A stretch of 64,000 nt of DNA from Orthonyx spaldingii (taxonomy: Eukaryota; Chordata; Aves; Passeriformes; Orthonychidae). Location of the stretch: NCBI GenBank assembly GCA_013397795.1, contig VZTJ01004489.1, forward strand, positions 154,513 through 218,512, read 5' to 3'. Shown here in pieces: positions 38,601 to 52,966 of this stretch; positions within the stretch are counted from its first letter, which is position 1, and each line of letters opens with the position of its first letter. Under the pieces are notes generated by a model. It was not told the origin of the DNA, made no database searches, and saw only the letters and a program-made list of their open reading frames with translations. The position numbers and the translations under genes are program-made.

Positions 38601-40528
38601 GGGTGAAAGATTTGCAGTCTTTCAGACTTTTCTAAAAGCTTGGAGACTGCAAAATGCAGAGCTTTTCTGAGACCTCTTACAAAAGGTTTTAGAAATCCCT
38701 AAGATAGCTAACTACACTAAGATACCTGTAGCTAACCTCATCTACAACAGAGTTATTATGGATTTTTGTTTGAGACATTGTCAGGTTGCATTTGAAATTT
38801 GTTAGTGCTTATTGAGAGTTTGAGGAAATATGCTTTGATTTTTATGTTGTTAAATATTTAGTGAATATTGTAAGTTGCTGTATATTGAATAGGGCTTGTT
38901 CTGCTAATAGTTTTCCAACATCTGTTTCCTAATGAGGAAAAATATGAGCAAAATAAACTACCTCTTTGGAAAACATTGTATTTCTAGAATAACCAAAAGC
39001 TAATGTAATAAACATTAACACAGACTGCTTTGATTTAATAATCACTAGCTTGTAGCTGTCTTATTTATGTAAAAATGCAGTAAATTAATGTTAGTGTTGT
39101 TGTTGCTCATCTTGAAGTGAGGTGGAAAAAGAGGAATGATCCAGGAGAAAATAGCTGTCAGCTTTTTAAGTCATCTGCCTGAGTGTCATTGAAAATTGGG
39201 AGTTTGAGAAGATAATGAGAATCTGCAGAAGTTGTGCATCAAAATTCTTTGGTACTTTGGGCTATAATTAAAGGGGTGTTGGCATCCTGACTTTAATACA
39301 GAAATCTGAATGGTTATAAATGGTACCCTTTAATAAGAAGAAATGTTGTTCAAGGGCCTCTGCAAACCTTAGTGGTTAGAGAAGCAAGAGATTGTCTTTT
39401 TCCCAGTGTTCTGACAGAATTGAGGCCAAATGTGTGAGCTTTTCATGTTCTTTGCTCCTTGTTGTTTCTCTTGGAAGAGAAGGTAATTTGCTCCGTAATT
39501 CATTAATGTTGATCTTGTTTAAATTAAACAGTAATACAGGAGAAACTTAATTTTAGAAGTTAAGCCATGTGTTCCTGATAGAGTTGAAGCCATGTGTGTG
39601 AGACAAGTACACAGGAGGTCTGTGACCACATATTGCTGATTTCTTCAATAAATGCCAGCTTGGTTTGCATTAGATCTGCCATCCAAAATAAGCAAACCAA
39701 TGACTACCTCAAATTCAGCATGACTTAACTATAAAAGGTGAATCAAACACTTAAAAGATAATATTTGTAGAGCTCCAAACTGTGAGAGTCTAGGATTGAT
39801 TTCAGTTGCATAGACCTAAGCTGCAGTCAGTGGTACTTAGAGGAGGTAAAGGCAGAGCAGAAATCAAAGCGGTCCTAGTGCTACTGTAGGTAGCCAAAGC
39901 CAGCTGGAGCAAACCCCAGTGTTGCACATGGAGCTTCTGAACCTGCCCAGTTTGATTTACATCTCCAGAGAGAGAATACCTCCTGAAGGATATGCTTCCT
40001 CATTCACCTACCAGGCAGTTCCTTGTTGGAAACAAATAGCTCTTTGTTACTCTGGTCATATAATATTCTATAAGTGCTTAACCTAGGCCTCTTCAAAGGC
40101 CTGTGAATGGGAGCCTGTGAATTTTAATGGACTCTTTAGCTCCATTAACCTTTTTCTTTGGAAAAAAAAAAAGTCCCTGGACTCTTAACGGCTAACAAAA
40201 GGTTTCCTCCTGCAAATGTCTTGAACTCTTTTTTAAATTTTATATTCATATGTCAGAATTGAAAATGCAATTACAAAGAAGTCTGTCTATTCTATTCCCA
40301 ATTACTTGGTCAGCATTAATGACAAGAAATTGACTAGGTTTGCAAGACTCTTATTTTCAGGATCTAATCCAGAAATCTGCTATGAAGTGTCAATAGTAGG
40401 CAAACTGGCACCTGTTTTTTCAGATTTTCTACTGTTCAGCCAGGCCTACCTGACAAACAGTAAGAAAAAACCCACTTATTTCCATCATACTGGAGTTACT
40501 GTTAGGCTAGAGCTTTGGGCAGTTATAA

Positions 40529-40542
40529 AAAAAAAAAAAAAG
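40529..40542. repeat. Poly(A) tract near CR1
   Basis: A run of about 14 A some 100 bp before the antisense CR1 tail. CR1 elements do not normally carry poly(A) tails, so I treat this as an unrelated simple repeat. Confidence 0.75.
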
Positions 40543-40638
40543 AGTGTAAACCCTTTAAAATCTTCAGTCCCTTTAACTTTTTTGACTTGTGTTTTTTTGA
40601 TGACCTTGTATATTCTGTGGAGTTTTGTGGTTGTGGAC

Positions 40639-40920
40639 TCATAGAATCACCTTGGTTGGAAGAGACTTTTAAGACCATCCAGTTCCAACTCCTCTACTGT
40701 GAGCAGACTAAACCTACTAAAACTAAATCTAAACCTCCTCTTGTTCAGTTTGAATCCACTCCCCCTTGTCCTGCCACTATGGGCTCTTGTAAAGTCTCTC
40801 TCTTTCTTGCAGGCTCCCTTTAGGTACTGGAGGGCTGCAGTTAGGTCAACCCAATGCCTTCTCTTTTTGAGGCTGAACAATCCCAATTCTCTTAGCCTGT
40901 CCTCATAGGATGATCTAGTA
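40639..40920 (-). repeat. CR1 LINE fragment, ORF2 C-terminus and 3' end, antisense
   Basis: On the minus strand it encodes the end of CR1 ORF2: SYEDRLRELGLFSLKKRRHW, a YLKGACKKERDFTRAHS block, RTRGSGFKLNKRRFRFSFSR, followed by the 3' end whose reverse complement is 'tcatagaatcaccttggttg' at 40639. The frame stays open for about 90 codons, so this copy is less decayed than the others. It is truncated on its 5' side near 40920-40945 (exact edge uncertain) and lacks the RT core, so it is not functional. Confidence 0.9.
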
Positions 40921-43900
40921 GGGACACAGCAGGCTGTTCCCATGATCATTTCATTCTCCTTGATTAAATTAGAAATATGTTTTTTCTGTGCCTTTTTCTT
41001 GCTAAGTAGTAATCCTTTCTGTTCCTGCCTGTTGCAGGAGTCTTCTTCCTCTCTGCCTGGCAGGTCCAGTCTGTGACAGTGCTTGACTTCCACGTATTAC
41101 TCAGGGCAGACAGCCTTTGACTTCTCTTTGGTCAGATGTGTTGAAACATTCTGCAATATTACCTGTTTGTGAAACTTAACTCAGCAGTTACCTGTGACCT
41201 GATTTTTATTTCCACCTGGACAGTCAAGCTTCAAGTTAGAGCATTATGAAGGAGTACTAGAAAGTGTGGGGCAAGCTCCTAAGTGCAGTAAGATTCCCAG
41301 AGCAGGCTGGCTGTAAGCTCTGTATCCAAACACAAATAAAAAGCAACAAGTTGAACTTCTGAAAATTATGGTTTAAGACATCTGGGCACGGTATGTGGGG
41401 TGGCCATTGGGTCTTTGGTGCCAGCTTTCTGACTTCCAGATATGCTGTTGTTACACTAAACTACTGGCTAGCATAGACAAAGCATTGCTTTAATCAGATA
41501 TGGATCTCTGCCCTGGCATCACTAGCCTGCTATCAGTATAGATGTGTAATAGTAGGAATATTGTTTTGATAGCCATTTTATGTTTCTATGTGGATATACC
41601 CTTAGGTGTGAGAGTCCTAACCATCTCTAGCTCTACCCCATTCAGAATCATGTACAGTTTATCATCTGGAGTGAGCCCATGATGGATTTGTTTCCATTAG
41701 TATCCAGGTTGGAAGGGAAATGAAATAATTTTTGGGTTTTGGACAGAAAAAAGGAATGCTGTTCCAAATGTCTGGAGCTCCCACCTTTGCTACTGCTGTG
41801 ACTTTCTTGTTTGGAGACAGATTTCCTCAAATCTTGTTTATGAGAACACCACTTTATTGGGTATCGGTGTTAAAAAAGAAACATCTTGTACTATTCCTGC
41901 TCTTGTTGCTGAAGTTCTGCATGAACAGGTCGTGTTAAATACTATGCAGTGCATCATTTGAAATGTTCAGCATGTGATTTTTGGCTGTCAGGTCTGTTAC
42001 ATAAATCACAGTTTGATTGTCTTCAAGACTGAGCTTTCTACTACAGTCTGAACAACACTGAAGTTTCTTGGTTTTGGAAAACTGAATTTCCTGTTGTGTC
42101 CGTCTGGCATATATTGGATGAGAATTCACTAGTATCACCAGAGCAATGGAATCAGCCAAGGACAAATGTTTGGCATGTTTTATGCTAGAAAAGTCTCATT
42201 TCAAAATCAAAACATGCATATAGACATACTTAAAATGAAGTGGTAAGTGCTTAAAAGCTGGACCAGAATAAAAAACATGCCAGTGTTGCTGTTGCCTCTT
42301 CTTCAGTAAAAGTTGCCTCAGCCATGTTTTGACCAGGGCACAGCTTGTACATTGGAAATTTTCTTTTCACTGAAAACATGGAATAATAAGCAAGTCTTCC
42401 TTTTTTGGGGGAGCTGAAGTGCAGTAGCCCCATTATGTTCCTCATATTGACTGAAGACTGTTGTGGCTGCTTCATCCATTTGTGAGAGACCCCTTGTGGT
42501 TTGTTTTTCTTGCAAGCCTTTGATCAGTCCCTTTGTTTTCTTATGGGTTGAGCTCTCAACTCTCTGAGTATTCCTGGTGGTGTTTTCACACACATTTGTG
42601 AAGAACAACTTAGGCAGCAACTAGATGCCCAAGATACAGGAAAGATGTTTGCTTAACCAGGGTGGATAGCAATTAAGTCTGCCTAATACAACTCTTCAAA
42701 AATAGGCCATATTAAAACTGTTTTGGCTTCTTAGGGCATTGGTTCTTGTTGATGTGCATCTTCTCAGCAGGCAGCTTTCACCTCTTATGCTTTAAGGCAC
42801 GTGGTAGGAGGCAAGCATGAAGAAGTTTGGGGAGGTATGAACCTAGACTGCTTCACTAGTAAGAAAGTGTCCAAAATGTCTCTTTATATGCAAAAGGAGT
42901 AAAAAACTCTTCTAAAGAGAGATCCTGGTAGCATATATATTCTGCTCTGTGTTATATGGATGCCTAATATTGTAGGCCATAAAAGAAAGCATAAGTATTT
43001 TGGACTTCTTGTGAAATTTATTACTGAAGGCGAGAGCAATGTTTCTGGTTAAAGTTGTCTTTTTTAACAGACTCATAGCCTAACTCTCTATAGGCAAATA
43101 TAGCTGCCAAACTATGTAGGAACCTCAAACCTTTCATTTTTATGTCGTGATCACATATCTTATTTGAAAAAGCTTTTTTTCCTTGAATTTTAAAGATGTT
43201 AGAGTGCAGAATGTTTGTTGGAACATTTTTAATTAACAATTTTTTGAAAGAGTTTCAAACATCAAGACAAGCTTACAAAGGAATTGCCAGATAAAATAAA
43301 AATGAAATACTGAACAGAATTAGTCATACTTCAAGCTTGTGCTGCTTGATTCTGAAAGTTTTTGTTGTTGTACAAGTCCCATTGGGCTCTCCAGAATAAT
43401 TTCTGTGTTTTGAACTAGATTTCCTGTTTGTTCACATTTTAAGTTGCATTTTAAAAAAATTGTCATGGCTGAATATGTTTCAGTGATAGTATTACAAAGA
43501 AAAATGAAGTTGTTAACCTAATCTTACTTTTCTAATTGGAGAGAAAATAGATGTTTGTTACTTGCAAATTGAAAAGATAGAGCAGAAGGTACTTATTACC
43601 AATTTCCATTATATACACAAAATCCCAAATATTCTTGTGTGGAAAAAGAAATACCTAATTTTAAAAACATGCGTATCTCTGGTCTTTATCAGAACAGTGA
43701 GAGAGCTGTGGCCATTAAAAAGGTGTAGCAGGTACCTTGGTAAGTTTCTCTTTTATGAGCTGTAACAGTAAGAAATGAAGACTTCTTTTTATTGATGCAT
43801 TTAGTTACACACATTATCTATAAACAAAGACATAGTAGTTGCTACAAGCTGGTTCATCCAGTAATAATGAAATCTATCAACTGCCCTTTAGTGAAACGGC

Positions 43901-44149
43901 TGGAGGAGGAAGGGTGTTGCCATTCTGCAAGGGAGACTGTCACTCAGAATGAACTCAGAATGTCACTCAGAAAGTGAACATTAGATAACTTGGCCTAATT
44001 ATTTTATATATGCAGTCTAATTTGACCAGTAGTTTATCTTCATTAATTCAAATGGACATGCAAAACTAGTTTATTTTACTGCTCTTCCTGAGCATAAGGT
44101 TACAAGGATTAAATCTTTAAAAACTTGAATTTTGAATTTTTTTTCAAAG

Positions 44150-44235
44150 GCTAAATCCTTGTCTAGTGACCAGAGCTGCCTATCTTGATGTGCTTGTGAT
44201 GTTGAGTACTCACCTGGAGAAGTTTCAAAAGCAAG
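44150..44235 (+). CDS. THADA: THADA, window exon 3
   Basis: 86 nt. The first base completes the arginine begun in exon 2, 28 codons follow, and one base carries over to exon 4. The acceptor is a T-rich run ending CAAAG and the donor is CAAG|GTAAG. The translation LNPCLVTRAAYLDVLVML followed by STHLEKFQKQ matches the mammalian NPCLVTRAVYIDILFLL stretch. It forms one amphipathic helix of the repeat region plus a polar loop. It is the smallest exon but one in the window and is flanked by 12.5 and 11.1 kb introns. Confidence 0.94.
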
Positions 44236-47200
44236 GTAAGTCAAATGTACTGTTCTATATGTTGGATTTAATATCTGTATCTATTTCTGAGCTCTGTTGA
44301 ATCTGGAGAAACAATAGTGTATTGCTTGTGCTGAAGGTATCTACTGACTTCTGGAGTCCTGTAGCTGCTTTGTAGAAGGCAGCCCTTTATTCTGCCTTCT
44401 GAAGAGCTAGTGCTAAGTTTTGTTGAGGAGAAGACTGAGGTACAGCTTCATGTCAAGGCTTGAAGTGATGATCTTGAAGTATTTCTAATCCTAGAATGGC
44501 TAACAAAAAAAAGATCCTCTCTATGTTCCAAAAGGTTTTTTTGATCCAAAATCCAAATCCTGGACTATTGCTTCTTATAACCCTTCCAGAAAGCCACAGA
44601 AATGTTCCTTCAGGAGACACCTGAAACATTTTCAGAGAAAGCGTTTTCTAGTGTTTAGAAGTTTTATAAGAAACAACTCTGATAGCTTCATTCAGTTTCT
44701 TTTTTTATTTTGATTCTTTATCAATGGGAGTTTTTTGAAGGACCAGTCAGAACTATCAGTGGTTTTACTGTTGTAGATTATAGTCTGCTACAGTACAAAA
44801 CAAGCTGTAAACAAGAAAAACAAAGGTATGGAAGAAGGGACACCCTTTCATGTGTGGCAGTGTGTAGGCAGCTTTCAGTCAGCTGTAAGTAGCTTCCTTG
44901 TGAGCCTGTTTTGTTCATTTCTTATGAACAAGTGAGTAATAAATTACCTTGTCAGTCCAGGAAGGCAATTAAAGAATAGTTCTTAACACTGCATTTAAAT
45001 CGCTGGAACTGTTCCTTATTTCAGATAGTCATGTTAATTTTAAAACCAATTCCTGTTGCTTTTTTGGCCTAAACCTTTAGTTGATGTAGTTCCATTCTAG
45101 TTCTAAAATTTCTATTGGTCTGATTTCTTGTGAATGTGCAGTTCAAATAGTGATACTTGTTAGGAAAGCAAATTGGTGATGAACATGTCTGAAATTGACT
45201 TTTTCAGCCAGGTTGATGCAGACCTACCCCTTACAACAGAAGGACAGACATACAGAGGGTATGTGACAGGTGACTTCCATTATACCAGAGGAACATGGGT
45301 GGGGTTATTGGGAAGTCCAGGAGCTGAGTCTGATCTTTCATGTCCTCAGGAGAGCCATTCCCCTCTCACAGATGTCGGGTGTCACGATATGCTGTTCAAT
45401 AAAGGAAATTACCAGCTGATGTTGCACTGTAGGTCTCATTCTGTCAGGTACTGCCCACTGTTTGTGACTAGGCAAGGGCCACATGCTTTATAGGGAAGAA
45501 TGCCCCACTTTATCTAAAGCAGTTTCAGTATAACATGTCTCTAGGGATAATTTTTTTCCGGGCTCTTTACTGGGTTTTTTTAGGGGTAAGCTATGTCTAC
45601 AATCAATAATTCTTATATTTAAATATATATTTACTTATTTTTGTTATTACTACAAAATAAAGCTTTTTAAATCCTCATATGCCATTGGCCTTAGTGACAA
45701 TCCTTAGCAGTACATCAAAAAGTCTAGCTGTGTATCACAACTACAGAATAAACCAAAACAACCCACAAAGCCTCCTTCAACCGTATTTGGGCTCATCACC
45801 CTTTTACTTTGAATACTCCTTTTTAAAAGATAGATCCTTTTGGGAATATTAATTTTGCACTTTTTAAAATCATGATCCTCTGCCTCTGTTCAGCTTCTTT
45901 GTAGTATGAATTATCCTGGTTTTTCTGTATTCTCTTCATGCGAAGTTTTTTTCATCTTCTGATTATTCTTGTCGCTCACCCTTCAGCTCTATTTTTGTAT
46001 TTTCTTTTAGGAAGGAACAGCCAGTACTCCAGGGGAGTGCTCCTCATTTTGCTTACTTAGTGGGCATTGCATTTCCTTTATCAGTCTCTTTCCTATTTCA
46101 GTTATCCTTGGGGTTTTTTTATCTGTTCTGGTTTTTAAACAATTGCTGCAGAATTGCAAAATGCTTTTATAGACCTCTCCACACCAGGAAACTCCGCTCC
46201 TTTTTTTTTTTAATGCCCCTGACTTGTGAATAGCCCTTTGAGCCTGAGGGACTGCACCATGCTGTGGCTGGATTACTGACTGTGTTGAATTCATTTATTT
46301 TTCAAAGCTCATGCGGACTGTACTAAACCTGGGTGCTGTAAGGTACAATTTCTGCAGAAGGAAACCAATTATTTTTGCAGATTCTCTCTGCTTGGGGATA
46401 GTTCATTGGTATTGTTTTGCTTAAAAGTTTCATTCCTACATGAGTTTAAAATTACATATTTCAGGCAGTGTCTACAGAGAGTAAAAATTTAGACTAGAGG
46501 TACTGTTTTGCAAAGTTGAAGGTACATTAGGCACAATTTTACGTGTCACAGGCAAGAAGCCCTTCTGAAAGGAAGGAGTAATGTGTTTATATTAAATAGA
46601 AACTGAGTGTCCCATGACACAGTAAGAGAAAGACTAAACTCACCAGTTAAAACTGAATGTTTTCAGTCTCCCATTTAAATGTTTTTAAGATATGATTATT
46701 AACTGAAGCGTTATACTTTTCTGAGATTAAATATCTTACTCATATATGTGTATCTCTGATTATGAGCCCCTTCTTCTCTGTTCTAATCTTGATTTGTAAA
46801 GTTGTTTCAATGAATAAAGGGTGAGAGACAAATCCAAATAAAACTGTTTCTTGATGTGTTTATCTAAGAGGCCCCAGGAAGTGCTGTATATGAGTTCCAG
46901 GCCACAGGCTGAAACTGATTTTCATCAACAGAAATGGGAATGCAATGTAATGAGCCTGCAACTGGTTAAAATCAGACCACTTCTAATTGATTATGCCTGT
47001 CTAAAGAGGCTACAATTACAAAGAGGTTTTCAGAGTACAGCTCTGCCTAGGCCTTTCCTATATTATGATTATTTTCTGTAAGTGATTTGTTGTTTTCCAT
47101 TAATAAAATCTGTCTCTTAAAGTGCAGGGTAGCCCTTAGGGAATTTACTTCACAAATTCAAAAAGCTTTAAAATGTCAGCTAAGGAAGGCAGGGAGTAAT

Positions 47201-49804
47201 GGATACCAAAAGCATCTTGTCCAGCTAAAATTTTACTGCTGGTTAAAAGATGATTATTTATCTTAAACAAAACAAAAAAAACCCCAAACCCTGTAGTTAT
47301 TCCGATTTGCTGGTCTGGAGGGAAGTGTTGCCTGATTTGTGTCACTGGGAAAAGACAGTTTTCTTTCCTTGAGGTGATAGGCAAAATCTAGAACTTTTTT
47401 CCCAGCTCCTGATGTGCCTGAGGGTTTTCAGATGTGCAGAATCAATATATAATGCCAAGACTACATAAACTTTAAAATATTTTTATTCTGTTATCAATTG
47501 TAGTTGGAAGGAAGCCTTAAAAAAATTAAATATAAGATACTTTTTTTACCTATATTGAGAGTAAAGAAAGTTCTTACCAGGTATAGGATTATTTGATGAG
47601 CTAATGTCTATTGTCGCTATTAATAATGATCAATAGCGTCCAGGGAATTTGTTCTTGCAGACCTCTTTGATGTATTTTCTCCATATTAACTGTTTTTATA
47701 GACCAGAAATCACAGATGTCTAGGGCCTTTTCATTCTAATGGGAGAGCAATGCAACCCTCTTCCAGAGAATATTCTGGCACTTCTACCCTGCTTCAAACA
47801 TTACAGGGGGAATAAAATTTGTAGGCATATTTGGGTGGGAAAAATGACCTCAAGTCAGGTGAGAACATGTCCAGCCCTAGCTGTGTGTATAATTATGTGC
47901 AAATTCACAAGTTTTGATCAGCAGGAGTTGGAAGCAGAGGTCTACCAAGCTGTAGAGCTCCAGATCCATGTGTGCATCTGAGGTTACATGCTTTCCTGTG
48001 CCCTCAGAGATGAGCTTTGCAGGAGATGGAATAAAGGACTCGGCTGTGATACAGTGTTTCAGTAAATAAGATTCCTCTGTTGAGTATGTGAACTTCTTGA
48101 GAGTCCTGTGATAGACATTCCTGCTTTCAGATCTTCAGGAAACTGGTATTTGAAGCAAAACAAGATGAGAGTATTACTGTGATCTGCAGTGCTGGTAATG
48201 CAGGAGCCAGAGTGTTGAATTGCAGTGAAAACTCAGACCTGGGATGCTCTGTCTCTCTGTAATGGATGAAGAATGCCACAAGCAGAGTGGTCACATTTTC
48301 CTTCTTGCTCATGTCTTAAAACAGTTTTCTTGTAGTATTTGTCATTTTGCGAAGGGAAAAATGGATGCAACTCTATAATTGACTAACAGAAGTGCATTTT
48401 AGCCAAGGTTGTGTTCCAAAAAATGGCACTTGTTGATAGAGCCCTGTCAACATAAGTGAAATAGGATGTAGAACAGAAGAGGGAAAAGATGAAAGAAAAT
48501 TTTGCTCAAGATAATCCTGCCCAATTGTTGCTTTATCCTGTATATATGCTGTCAATCTGCTGGCTGGTTTGGCCTGTTGTCAAGTATAGTGTCTTCAAAA
48601 GTCAAGTTTGGTGGGAAAGAGAAAACATTTAAACAGGATGTCAAATAGGATGAATCTGTGATTTAGGAAAAGATGCCACTTGTAGTCTAACCAAGCATTT
48701 TTCCTTTCTGCATTTGAGGTAGAAGAATTTATAAAAGTTCTTCAAATTAACCAAACTCCAGTGTTGTTGTCAGCTGTCGGAACAGTTACTTAGCATTTAC
48801 ATGATTAATCCTGTTCATAAAGAGATTGTTTTTATACCAAAATGGAGCAGCCATTATTCTGCTCTCACTGATATTTTCTTTCCTTGAGTTTTGCAAAAAC
48901 ATACTTCCATTTTCTTGCTATCTTCCAAAGACCTAAACTTTCGGTAGATGTAGCTTGGTTAAGATGCTTAAATTCTGCTTATGAACTAAAGAAATGGTTA
49001 CAAATAATACTGTGCACTGCATGTGTGTATGTATGTGACCAGAAACGTGAGCTATCATTTCAATTGTCTGCTGGCTTTGTCCTCAAATATAACAAAATAC
49101 TGTTTTAAATAACATAACAGTGCAAATACCATTTTCTTGGTTATATTTGTGCTTTTTAAGTAGAAGTTATAAAATACATTGATAGAAGTAATACGGATTA
49201 TCAAACTTCTGGATGCTTTGCAGTGAAAGCACAATTAGGTTTTTACATAGGAATCTCTTAAATGTTTTCCTGAATTACATGATTTCTAGAACTTTTAAAC
49301 AGCATTTAAAGGCTGTGACCACTTTTTTTTCTGTATCATACTTACCAATCTTTTCTTATTTTGGAAAGAAGTTAAATGGTAGCCAACTTTTTCCTGCAGG
49401 CTAACTTAAAAACTGATGATTTTTGAATGGTAAAAATTTGACAGGAATAGCTAGGTTGATTATTTTAGCTATACTTTAACTTTCTTTATCTATATCCTTA
49501 AGAAGTGTGGCCAAAGAATTACTTGAATAAAAGCACAGGCAGCTTGTTAACGCATGTTTTGGTCATTTGGTCTAATTAGCTTAAACTTAAATTCACTCTT
49601 AGCAAATCGAAGGCAGTTTTTGTGTATTATGTCAGAAGTTATATCAAGTTTGCTGGTATACTGACTGTGGCACTGGGTGAAATGTTTTTATTTTGACACT
49701 TGAGGAAGGTGAAGATTTAAAACATATTTACAGGATTATCAATGCACTGTGCCTACTAACATCAAATTAGACAAGTCAAAAGGAAATGATTTTAGGTACT
49801 CAGT

Positions 49805-50225
49805 GTTTTAATTCAATGCAGACAGGAGAATGAAGAAGTTGAGGATGGCGTTGGAGGTCCAAGACACAGGGAGTGACTGGGAGTTGCCTGAACGGTAAAA
49901 TGCCAGAGGCAGAACAAGTGAGGGGTGTTGAGGTGGTCCACAGAACAAAAGTTAGTGTGAGACAGAAGAACACAACAAATGCACCAATGCTGAAAAGAAT
50001 AAATTTTTGGAGAAAGGAGATGGATGTGTGCAACAACAGCTGCCAAGGAAACATTGGAGGCAGAACTTGTGGCACAAATAGAGGAGGAGGAAAGTAAAAG
50101 TGATTTAGAATGATGGCAGAGACAGTGATCAGAAGAGGGTTGTGGATGGCACATGACACTGCTGGAATGCTGTGTTGAGCAGGAAATATGGAAAGGTGTT
50201 CCATGGAACAAGTGACACCAGGGGA
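49805..50225. other. Purine-skewed block, open on both strands
   Basis: The + strand is strongly enriched in A and G here, which gives unusually long stop-free frames on the minus strand (two overlapping frames of 132 and 134 codons) and one of 74 codons on the + strand. Frames opening together on both strands point to composition, not selection. The predicted peptides are low-complexity hydrophobic or serine-rich and match nothing I know. It may be an unrecognised old repeat. Confidence 0.35.
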
Positions 50226-52937
50226 AAGTGGAATTGGTCGTGTTTATTAATGTTAGCAGTTAAAATTCTGTCCCCACGTGAAGACAGAGACTGCAGGTCC
50301 TTTCAAAATCAGGTTCTTTTTGGATTCCAACATATATAGCTGATTGACTTGCACTGTCTCCATGGGATTTTATGCTTTTATATGACTGCAAAATACTGGA
50401 AAACTCAGTGCTGCGCCAGAGAAAAGCTGTAAGAAAAAATAGCAGTCTCAGTGTCCAGATAATTGTTTTTTCTTTTTCCCTTCTTTTTTTCTTTGGAAAC
50501 TTTTCCTTATGCTGTACAAAATGCAGTGGGTTGCTTGTGTCCTCAACAATAAATTATCTGTGGATTCTGTTAATCAGTCATGTTTGTAGTTTTGAACTTT
50601 AATGTGAATTCTGATGCCTAGTCTCTGATATTGAAGAAGTTGCAGATGTCTTTAAAAGAAAACATCCTGCTTAAACTATGCCCTTTTTGTGATCATCAAC
50701 AGTCACCTTAGTATGGCAGTGTAATGAAACAGACTTTTCTGTTCTGTGTTTTTGTTGGGTTTTTTTTCCATTTAGCAGTGATCCACTTTGCCTAATCCAC
50801 TTTTAATAAAAAGGAAAAATACGAAAGCAAATACTTTTCCTTAGTATTTGTCTAGGAAAATCTCTTCTTGGCACTGATTACCTCTCAGCCTACACCCTAT
50901 TCGTATGATCTCTTCAGATGTCCATGGATGGTAGTTTGAGAGTGCATAAGGATTTTCACCTCAGTTCATAAACAATTGCACTTTCTTGCAGGTCTTGGTG
51001 AATGATAATGAATATCCAGATTTTTGATGCTCAGACCCCCTTCCCATAACACTATACTGCAGGCACAGCAGCATTTGACTGCTGCTCTTGTAATTTTTGT
51101 CTACCCTTGCAGAGTGTCAGTAAGTTTTCCGATGCTGGTAGTAACTTCTGTCCTTTTCCCCTGCCTTCTTCTTTTTTTCTGGAACCTCTAGTAGGAACAT
51201 GGAAGATGGTTTGGATGCTCAAGGGCCTGCATACAGGGTTTAATCTCAATATTTTTCCAGAAGTGTGCAAATACTTAGAGGTATGTTCATCACATGTACA
51301 GAAGGAAGGCCCTCACACAGTATACACCTGATGATCAGAAGAGTTGTCCACTATCTAGGCAGTAGCTAGATAATCACTGTGAAACTACCAAATCCTACAA
51401 CCCTGCAAGGAGGTGAAGCAAGTTTATATTTAAGTATGGAAGGAAATCAGATTACTTCTCTCACTTTTGAACAGACTGTAGTATGTCTGAGATGAAAGAT
51501 CAGCTGAACTGTCCATCAGCTGATGGTTTGTTATTCCCTGAGCGGGGACATTTTTCAGTCCTTGCCCTATGTATCTGCTTACTCTGGGTACGAACTGAAT
51601 AGGTCCTGCCTGCCACTGCAGGGAAGGGCAGAAGAGAGACAGGCAGGGTGCACGTTTGGGAGCTCCTAAATTTTGAGGAGGTCTGTAACTGGAGATTCAT
51701 CCAGTCTGCTAATTACATTCTGCTCCTCTTCCTTTCCTCGTTATTTTCAGATGGTGAAAGACCATTTTACTTCATATACCTGACTGAACATCAGTTGATC
51801 ACAAATAGAATTTAAAAAAACAGCCCCTCAAACTGAGATGCTGTGACATGATGTATGCATATATCAATGTAGGGGACACAGAGGGATTGAAGATGTTTGT
51901 GTCGGGTGTTGAGGAGAACCAAGTGGTTGTGTAAGATGTCTCCTGTACTAGAAACAGGCTGAAATTCTTCCTGTCCCACAAATGAAGCAATTCTTAAGGG
52001 GGGAAAATTAAAATTAAATCCACTTAATTCTTGGGAGCTCTTCTGCATCTGTCAGCATCCTGGAAAAACTGCTGATTGCCAGGATCCTTCTTTGGTCAGC
52101 CGAAATTTGTTCTTCCTTCTCACAGCAGCTGGTCGTTCAAACTGTACAGTGATGTTTGTTTGTAAATAAAAGTATTTCATTACTGTATCTTAACAACAGA
52201 GGCTGACATTTACTTGGGGAACCAGTGTGGTTTTCTGGTTTAGTGGGATATTTTGATGTAAGCCAAAGGAAAGAGTTTACTTAAAGCTAAGCAGACAAGA
52301 AAACGTTTACATGAAAGCCTGGAAAGATTTCTTAGTGATGAAGTTGAAAGCAGGAATATTTCCACTGCATTGTAATAAGACAGGGGCATTCTTTCCTTTT
52401 GTACATATTTGTGTGAAAAAAGAGTGTTGGAGAGCATGTGGAGCACAAGATGAATGCAGAAGGATTTGCTTTCTGGTGTGCTGAGGCTAAGCAAATATGC
52501 AGACGGTTTTATTTTGCTGATGGCCTTACCACTGAGACATCCAGTTTTAAAGAGACTTTCTGTAAAATAGATGAGCCACAGTGTCCAGTCTTTCACAATT
52601 GCATGGGAAAAAAAGAAGTCATCCAACAGGCTTCCAAAGCAGAAGTATTTGATACGTAGAGAAAAAGAGGAAGACTCTTGTATCACAGTCCCTGCAAGCT
52701 AGTAGTTCTGGGAGTGAGTAGCGCCGCTATGTTTTTTGTATGAAATTAGTTTTGCCCTTCGAAGATGAAGACATAAAGAGAAGTTGTGCTGGCCTTGCAA
52801 AATACAAATGAAAGTTTGCTGAGTCGGAAGGGCAGTGCATGGCCAGCTCCCAGAGTCCATGGGAAGGTCACCACTCTCTCTGATGTTGGGTTGCAGGCTC
52901 TGGCAAAGCTGGCAGCATTGACACCCTTCCCCTAATT

Positions 52938-52966
52938 TCTCTCTCTCTCTCCCTCTCTCTCTCTCT
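52938..52966. repeat. CT dinucleotide microsatellite
   Basis: An interrupted (CT)n run with one CCC break on the + strand. Simple sequence repeat in the intron. Confidence 0.93.

Larger units (their letters stand above)
31661..44149 (+). other. THADA intron, 12.5 kb
   Basis: It begins GTAAGA and ends in a T-rich tract followed by CAAAG. Listed separately are two antisense CR1 tails (35461-35612, 40639-40920), a tetranucleotide microsatellite and a poly(A) tract. The remaining sequence, including 32.3-33.7, 33.8-35.4, 35.7-40.5 and 41.1-44.1 kb, shows no gene, structured RNA or repeat family I recognise. Short open frames there are not spliced in a way that fits THADA. Confidence 0.85.

Noticed and set aside
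49800..50211. Minus-strand open frames of 134 and 132 codons as a gene
   Set aside because: Two overlapping frames open together in a purine-skewed stretch, no recognisable domain, no promoter or splice context.
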